A stretch of DNA of 37,932 nt from Pelagibacteraceae bacterium AG-325-E08 (GTDB taxonomy: Bacteria; Pseudomonadota; Alphaproteobacteria; Pelagibacterales; Pelagibacteraceae): contig QBYE01000012.1 in the NCBI GenBank assembly GCA_003282985.1, forward strand, positions 1 to 37,932, given 5' to 3'. The position numbers were made by a program, and so were the translations under genes. Numbering within the stretch: the first letter of the stretch is position 1; each line of letters opens with the position of its first letter. The notes under the pieces are model-generated. The model was not told where the DNA came from. It ran no database searches and saw only the letters and a list, made by a program, of their open reading frames with translations. Below, in pieces: positions 33,005-37,932 of the stretch.

Positions 33005-34174
33005 CTATTTGGAAAAAATGCTTAATTTATCAGTTTTTTCCCATGAAAATGAACCATTATTTTCTGGTGTTCTGCCAAAATGACCATAAGCAGATGTTTT
33101 TTCATATATAGGTTTATTTAATTCAAGCATCTCTCTAATTCCCTTTGGGCTTAGATCAAAATTTTCTTTAATTTTTTCTATTACAAATTTATTCTTATCC
33201 AAATCATTATCAAACAAATCAACATAAATTGATAAAGGTTTGGAAACACCTATGGCATAAGCTAACTGAATTAAGCATCTATTACTTATTTTTGAAGCTA
33301 CAATATTTTTTGCAATATATCTTGCTGCATAAGCCGCTGATCTATCAACTTTAGTCGGATCTTTTCCTGAAAAAGCCCCCCCACCATGCGGAGCAGCTCC
33401 ACCATAAGTATCAACTATTATTTTTCTTCCTGTTAATCCACAATCTCCATCAGGACCACCTATTACAAAATTCCCAGTTGGGTTAACATAAAACTCCTCA
33501 TCATTAAAACCATCAAGAAAATTTTCCGGTATTGCTTTAATCATATATGGTCTTAATAAATCTATTACTTGAGCTTGATTTACATCCTTAGAATGTTGAG
33601 AAGATATAACTACAGACTTAACTTTAACTGGTTTACCATTAATATATTCAAAAGTTACCTGGCTTTTAGAATCTGGTTCAATATTTTTAAGTTTACCTGT
33701 TTTTCTATCCTCAGCCATTAGTCTTAAAATTTTGTGAGAATAATGAATTGGAGCTGGCATTAACACATCAGTTTCATTGCAAGCATATCCAAACATGATT
33801 CCTTGATCACCAGCCCCTTCATCTTTGTTTCCAGAAGAGTCTACTCCCATAGCAATATCAGCAGATTGAGAATGTAAATGACTTTCAATCTTAGTGGCTT
33901 CTTTCCAAGTAAAACCCTCTTGGTCATAGCCAATATCTTTTATACAGTTCCTAACTTTTTCTATTAATTCATCTTTTTTAATTTCTGGACCTCTAACCTC
34001 GCCAGCCAAAACAACTTTATTGGTTGTAGTGAGTGTTTCACAAGCTACTCTTGAAAATGGATCTTTAGAAAGGTAACTATCTACAACCATATCTGAAATT
34101 CTATCTGAAACTTTATCTGGGTGTCCTTCTGATACAGACTCACTAGTAAAAAGATAATTTTTAAGATTACTCAT
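33005..34174 (-). CDS. metK: S-adenosylmethionine synthetase
   Basis: Makes SAM from methionine and ATP. The 389-residue protein shows [14 protein letters not shown] at the N-terminus, the signature [15 protein letters not shown] near residue 115, and [20 protein letters not shown] near 265. Its first 8 bases overlap the end of lnt, so no leader or SAM riboswitch precedes it. It is followed by a strong terminator. Confidence 0.97.
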   Translation of the reverse strand: MSNLKNYLFTSESVSEGHPDKVSDRISDMVVDSYLSKDPFSRVACETLTTTNKVVLAGEVRGPEIKKDELIEKVRNCIKDIGYDQEGFTWKEATKIESHLHSQSADIAMGVDSSGNKDEGAGDQGIMFGYACNETDVLMPAPIHYSHKILRLMAEDRKTGKLKNIEPDSKSQVTFEYINGKPVKVKSVVISSQHSKDVNQAQVIDLLRPYMIKAIPENFLDGFNDEEFYVNPTGNFVIGGPDGDCGLTGRKIIVDTYGGAAPHGGGAFSGKDPTKVDRSAAYAARYIAKNIVASKISNRCLIQLAYAIGVSKPLSIYVDLFDNDLDKNKFVIEKIKENFDLSPKGIREMLELNKPIYEKTSAYGHFGRTPENNGSFSWEKTDKLSIFSK

Positions 34175-35711
34175 TTTTAATTCTAATAAATGAAAATATT
34201 AATAAAATATACAATAAAGTTAATAATCCAAAAATTTTATTTCCATATTTAGAAAATATTGTTGGTTGTATTTTTCGCATTTCTTCTAAATCTAGATAAC
34301 CCGACTCACCAAATTCAACCTTTTGTTCTATAATTCCTATAGGATTAATTATAGCTGCGATACCATTATTCGAGGAGCGAAGGATATATTTGCCATTTTC
34401 AATTGCTCTAAAAATACTATGGTCAAAATGTTGCTTTGGCCCTATTGATTTACCAAACCATCCATCCTCAGAGATATTAATTATAAAATCATAACTTGAA
34501 TTTTTAAATAATCTACCTGAATAAATTATTTCATAACAAATCAAGGGTAACACTTTTAAAGTAAAATTCGCATGTTCTATTTCAATTAGTTCCCTTTTTT
34601 TTCCTTTTGAAAAAGGTTGATAATTATTGGTTAAAGATCTTAATCCTATAACTTTTAAAATACTTTCAAATGGCAAGTATTCGCCAAAAGGCACTAAATT
34701 AATTTTGTTGTATGAATCTAAAATATTTAATTCACTATCATAAACAGATAATGAATTAAAAAAATTTGTAAATCCGTTATTAGAAACCTTCTTATTTATA
34801 CCGATGACAAACAAATGATTTTCATTAAAACTCTGATTAAACAATGATCTAAATTCTTTTAATTCTTTTTGTGAAATATCTGGAAAAATTCCTTCTGGCC
34901 ATATAAAGATTGTTTTCTCATTACTATTTGGTGAGCTTAATTTTATTAAATCCTTAATAATAGAGACAGTGTTTGCGCTGGTATAAAATCTGTCTAAAGA
35001 AATATTAGAACCAATTATTCGTATTTTATGCTCATAAATTTTATTATCTGCCTTATAAAAACTATCTTTTTGAAAAGAGCCATAGGCGTAAAAAGATATG
35101 AAAGTAATTACAAAAAAAATGCATACTAAAATGTTTTTTTTCGATTTACTTAAAAATATTACCGCTGGGCTTGTAAATAAAGAGATGCAAAATAAATTTA
35201 ATCCATAAGTGCCTATAATTGAGGTTATGCTTAAAAGTTCTAGTTGATTAGAAAGACTGTAAACAATTAAATTCCATGGGAATCCTGTTAGAACTATTCC
35301 TCTTAAGAATTCTACAACTCCAAAAATTAAAGAAAAAATAAGAAAAGAACTAACAATACTCTTCGGCTTTAAAACTGCAAAAAAATAAGAAATTAAACCA
35401 TAAAATAAAGCTAACAAACTGGGTATTAAGACTAAAGTAAAAGGGATTAAAAATTTAAAACTTTGATCAAATGTTAAAGAAATTGATATCCAATACAAAT
35501 TAGATACAAAAAAACCAAAACCAAATGCCCAACCATAAAGAAAAAAAATCTTCAAATTTGTTTTTTGTTTTAATTTCTTACTTAAAAATAGATAGAGTGA
35601 AGAAAATGTGAAAAAATTTATTATAAAAAAATTAAAAGGGGTTAGACTTAAAGAAGTGAGTATTCCTATTAAACCCAAAAATATGATTTCAGTAAATAAT
35701 TTTTTTTTCAA
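34167..35711 (-). CDS. lnt: Apolipoprotein N-acyltransferase
   Basis: Adds the third acyl chain to outer-membrane lipoproteins at the inner membrane. The 514-residue protein has an N-terminal multi-helix part and a periplasmic nitrilase domain from about residue 225. Catalytic Glu, Lys and Cys are seen in [25 protein letters not shown] and [13 protein letters not shown]. It lies between ybeY and metK with 1-base and overlapping junctions. It would act on lipoproteins such as the LptM-like one at 7900. Confidence 0.93.
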   Translation of the reverse strand: MKKKLFTEIIFLGLIGILTSLSLTPFNFFIINFFTFSSLYLFLSKKLKQKTNLKIFFLYGWAFGFGFFVSNLYWISISLTFDQSFKFLIPFTLVLIPSLLALFYGLISYFFAVLKPKSIVSSFLIFSLIFGVVEFLRGIVLTGFPWNLIVYSLSNQLELLSITSIIGTYGLNLFCISLFTSPAVIFLSKSKKNILVCIFFVITFISFYAYGSFQKDSFYKADNKIYEHKIRIIGSNISLDRFYTSANTVSIIKDLIKLSSPNSNEKTIFIWPEGIFPDISQKELKEFRSLFNQSFNENHLFVIGINKKVSNNGFTNFFNSLSVYDSELNILDSYNKINLVPFGEYLPFESILKVIGLRSLTNNYQPFSKGKKRELIEIEHANFTLKVLPLICYEIIYSGRLFKNSSYDFIINISEDGWFGKSIGPKQHFDHSIFRAIENGKYILRSSNNGIAAIINPIGIIEQKVEFGESGYLDLEEMRKIQPTIFSKYGNKIFGLLTLLYILLIFSFIRIKNE

Positions 35712-35712
35712 T

Positions 35713-36174
35713 TTAATTTAACTTTGAAATTACAGATCTATATATAAGCTCTTCCTCTTTTAACATCTTTTTATAATCTTTATTTTTTATATGATCAAAA
35801 TTTAGTAAATGAAGAAAACCATGTATAAAGATCTTAATTAACTTTTCTTTAAAAGATTTAAACGATTGAGATTTTGGTTTATCAATAAAATTATAACTTA
35901 TAATAATATCTCCAATATAATTTTCTTTAATATTTTTTAGTTTTTTATTGGAAGGAAATGATAAAATATCAGTAGGTTTATTTTTATTTCTAAAGCTTTT
36001 ATTTAATTTTTTAATACTCTTATTATTGGAAAGCAAAAGTGTAAAGCTTATTTTTTTTTTCAAAAATTTATATTTTTTGGGAAATGATTTACAAATTTTT
36101 TTAAAGAAAAGTTCTTTATTTTTCAGTTTTTTTGCCCAGGCTTTCTCCTGTGAGAAAACATCAACATTAATCAT
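35713..36174 (-). CDS. ybeY: Endoribonuclease YbeY (16S rRNA 3' end maturation)
   Basis: Metal-dependent RNase, 153 residues. The zinc-binding signature near residue 115 reads HGFLHLLNFDH, with all three metal histidines in the H-G-x-L-H-L-x(2)-x-D-H pattern. KPTDILSFPS and YIGDIIIS strands come before it. It overlaps phoH by 8 bases and lies 1 base before lnt, the standard miaB-phoH-ybeY-lnt order. It is unusually rich in Lys and Phe. Confidence 0.92.
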   Translation of the reverse strand: MINVDVFSQEKAWAKKLKNKELFFKKICKSFPKKYKFLKKKISFTLLLSNNKSIKKLNKSFRNKNKPTDILSFPSNKKLKNIKENYIGDIIISYNFIDKPKSQSFKSFKEKLIKIFIHGFLHLLNFDHIKNKDYKKMLKEEELIYRSVISKLN

Positions 36175-37162
36175 TGTTAGAATAAGCTTTTACTATTTTT
36201 GAAACAAGAGGATGTCTTACTACATCTGAATGATCAAAATCGACAACTGCTATTTCATTTAAATGTCCTAATAGTTCTTTGGACCTTACAAGTCCTGACA
36301 TATTTTTATTGGGTAAATCTATTTGTGTTGGATCACCATTAACAACTATTTTTGAATTTTCTCCTATACGCGTCAGAAACATTTTGATTTGAGTATCAGT
36401 AGCATTTTGAGCTTCATCTAAAATAGCAAAAGAGTTTTTTAAAGTTCTTCCTCTCATAAATGCTAATGGTGCTATTTCAATATCACCTATTTCAATCATT
36501 CTTTGTATTTTTTCAAAATCAAAAAGATCATAAAGAGAATCATATAAAGGCCTTAAATATGGGTCGACCTTTTCCTTCATATCTCCAGGTAAAAAACCTA
36601 ATCTTTCACCAGCCTCTACGGCGGGTCTTGATAAAATTATTCTTTCAATCTTTTTTTCTAATAACATTGTAAGACCAACTGCCACTGCTAAAAAAGTTTT
36701 TCCTGTCCCAGCTGGCCCAGCCGAAATTATTATATCACTTTGTCTTAAAGCTCTAACATATCCCTTTTGTTTTTCTGATCTAGGAATAATTGATTTTTTT
36801 GGTGTTTTAATTATATCGGTTACATTGTTGTTTTTAACTTTTTCGTTAATCATAAATTTATCAACTGATGAAACTATGTCTTTATTTTCAATACTACCAT
36901 TATTGATAAATTGATTAGCTAAAAATTGAATAGCATTTTTAATTATCTCATTTTTCTGAGAATTTGATTTAATTAATATTGAGTTGCCTCTTGAGTATAA
37001 ACTAGATTTAGTTATTTTTTCTAATTCTTTTAAATTTTTATTAAATTCTCCAACTACTCCCATTAATAAATCGTTATCATGAAAAATAACACTAAGTGTA
37101 TTATTATCTGAATAAACAAATTTAAGTGATGTTTCTAAGTTCTTTTTAGTTAAACCGACCAA
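36167..37162 (-). CDS. ybeZ: PhoH-like ATPase (YbeZ)
   Basis: A 331-residue P-loop NTPase linked to RNA metabolism through YbeY. The PhoH core shows Walker A SAGPAGTGKTFLAVAVG near residue 150, RPAVEAGERLGFLPGDMKEK, Walker B SFAILDEAQNAT near 248 and VVNGDPTQIDLPN. The N-terminal third carries a KH-like RNA-binding region. It starts 3 bases after miaB and overlaps ybeY. Confidence 0.93.
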   Translation of the reverse strand: MVGLTKKNLETSLKFVYSDNNTLSVIFHDNDLLMGVVGEFNKNLKELEKITKSSLYSRGNSILIKSNSQKNEIIKNAIQFLANQFINNGSIENKDIVSSVDKFMINEKVKNNNVTDIIKTPKKSIIPRSEKQKGYVRALRQSDIIISAGPAGTGKTFLAVAVGLTMLLEKKIERIILSRPAVEAGERLGFLPGDMKEKVDPYLRPLYDSLYDLFDFEKIQRMIEIGDIEIAPLAFMRGRTLKNSFAILDEAQNATDTQIKMFLTRIGENSKIVVNGDPTQIDLPNKNMSGLVRSKELLGHLNEIAVVDFDHSDVVRHPLVSKIVKAYSNND

Positions 37163-37165
37163 TTT

Positions 37166-37932
37166 TTATGCTACCTTCTGATTGGAATCAATAACTACAT
37201 CACCAAATAAAGTAGTTCTATTGCTTTGTCTAATTTTTACTAACATAACTTTTCCTATGTCCTCTTTTTTACCATTAAATATAACTGGTGTCATATATTC
37301 TGAGCGTCCAAATAACTGAGTTTTATCTTTTGTTAGATTTTCTACTAAAACTCTTAATATTCTATTTTCTAAAGACTTGTGCATATTAATTTGATTTTTA
37401 AATAATTGATTTTGTACTTTTTCTAATCTTGAGGTAGAAATACTTTTATCAATTAAATCTAAGTCTTCAGCGACAGTACCAGGTCTTGGACTAAAAATAA
37501 AAGAATATGAATTTATGAATTTAATTCTTTTAATCAAATCAAGTGTATCATTAAAATCTTTTTCCTCTTCTCCTGGATAACCAATAATAAAGTCACTTGA
37601 TAATTCTATTTTTGAATTTATTTTTTTTAATTTTTCAAATATTTTCAAATAATCACTTATTAAATGCTTTCTATTCATAAGTTTTAAAATTTTATTTGAA
37701 CCACTTTGAATAGGAAGATGAACTAGAGGCATCAATTTTTTCGAATGTTTATAAACTTCAATTAAGTCTTCTGACATATCTTTTGGATGAGATGTTGTAT
37801 ATCGGATTCTCTCAATTTTTGAAAATTTTTCAATTTCTAGAATCAAATTAGATAATCGATAATTATTATGTTTGTAAGCATTTACATTTTGACCAAGCAG
37901 AATAATTTCTTTAACTCCATTATCAACCAGAT
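37166..37932 (-). CDS. miaB: tRNA methylthiotransferase MiaB (5' end outside window)
   Basis: Adds the methylthio group to isopentenyl-A37 of tRNAs that read U-starting codons. The frame is open to the window edge; the first visible residues LVDNGVKEIILLGQNVNAY match the middle of MiaB, so an apparent start near 37846 is internal. The radical-SAM part is seen in SSDFIIGYPGEE and FSPRPGTVAEDL, and the C-terminal TRAM domain from about LENRILRVLVENL. The CxxxCxxC cluster lies beyond the edge. tRNA-Leu(CAA), which reads UUG, is a possible substrate. Confidence 0.93.
   Translation of the reverse strand, partial: LVDNGVKEIILLGQNVNAYKHNNYRLSNLILEIEKFSKIERIRYTTSHPKDMSEDLIEVYKHSKKLMPLVHLPIQSGSNKILKLMNRKHLISDYLKIFEKLKKINSKIELSSDFIIGYPGEEEKDFNDTLDLIKRIKFINSYSFIFSPRPGTVAEDLDLIDKSISTSRLEKVQNQLFKNQINMHKSLENRILRVLVENLTKDKTQLFGRSEYMTPVIFNGKKEDIGKVMLVKIRQSNRTTLFGDVVIDSNQKVA

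Noticed and set aside
34167-34260. SAM riboswitch before metK
   Set aside because: metK overlaps lnt by 8 bases, leaving no untranslated leader, and no riboswitch fold is seen.

Overview
The window is a densely packed, very AT-rich stretch (I estimate around 30% GC by eye) of an alphaproteobacterial chromosome, most likely from a streamlined marine lineage of the SAR11 / Pelagibacterales type. The basis is the low GC, lysine- and asparagine-rich proteins, intergenic gaps of often under 30 bases, many start/stop overlaps, few clear Shine-Dalgarno sites, and alphaproteobacterial gene orders (tlpA/argH-lptM-lysA, irr/fabA-fabB-fabI, lnt-ybeY-phoH-miaB). No insertion sequence, prophage, CRISPR array, rRNA gene or integrase was seen.

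Layout. 1-970: the 3' part of a CarD-type regulator, a two-way terminator, and a convergent free-standing unit for a 25-residue Lys/Arg peptide. 970-2860: an acyl-CoA synthetase placed 4 bases behind tRNA-Leu(CAA). 2861-6487: yqaA-like, dsbB and coq7 overlapping in a run, then an HNH protein, a serine esterase, a HIG1-type two-helix protein and a TlpA-like thioredoxin. 6512-9959: argH, lptM (43 aa), lysA and a PlsC acyltransferase. 9956-13925 (minus): mutM, rpsT, dnaA and dnaN. 13957-19074 (plus): ubiE, ubiB, coaBC, dut, a MoeB/ThiF-like E1 protein and an SH3 protein.

19097-25587 is the iron and oxidative-stress section. It holds a small cysteine-rich protein behind Fur/RirA-like repeats, then a katG operon (katG, an Asp/Asn hydroxylase-like protein, a DUF2061 protein). 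Next come irr and the divergent fabA-fabB-fabI operon. Irr-type boxes lie inside the katG promoter and near the irr start, which suggests one haem/iron-responsive circuit.

25580-37932 (minus): an FkbM methyltransferase, then pnp, rpsO, rbfA, infB and nusA, a terminator, then metK, lnt, ybeY, phoH and the 3' part of miaB. The usual neighbours truB, ylxR and rimP are missing from the nusA-to-pnp cluster, consistent with streamlining.

Most genes are ordinary core functions. The most unusual items are the complete mini-unit for the basic 25-mer (635-852), the Cys-rich 59-mer with tandem operator-like repeats (19097-19366), the Irr/katG wiring (22535-23028), and the tRNA-to-fadD junction (2712-2717).
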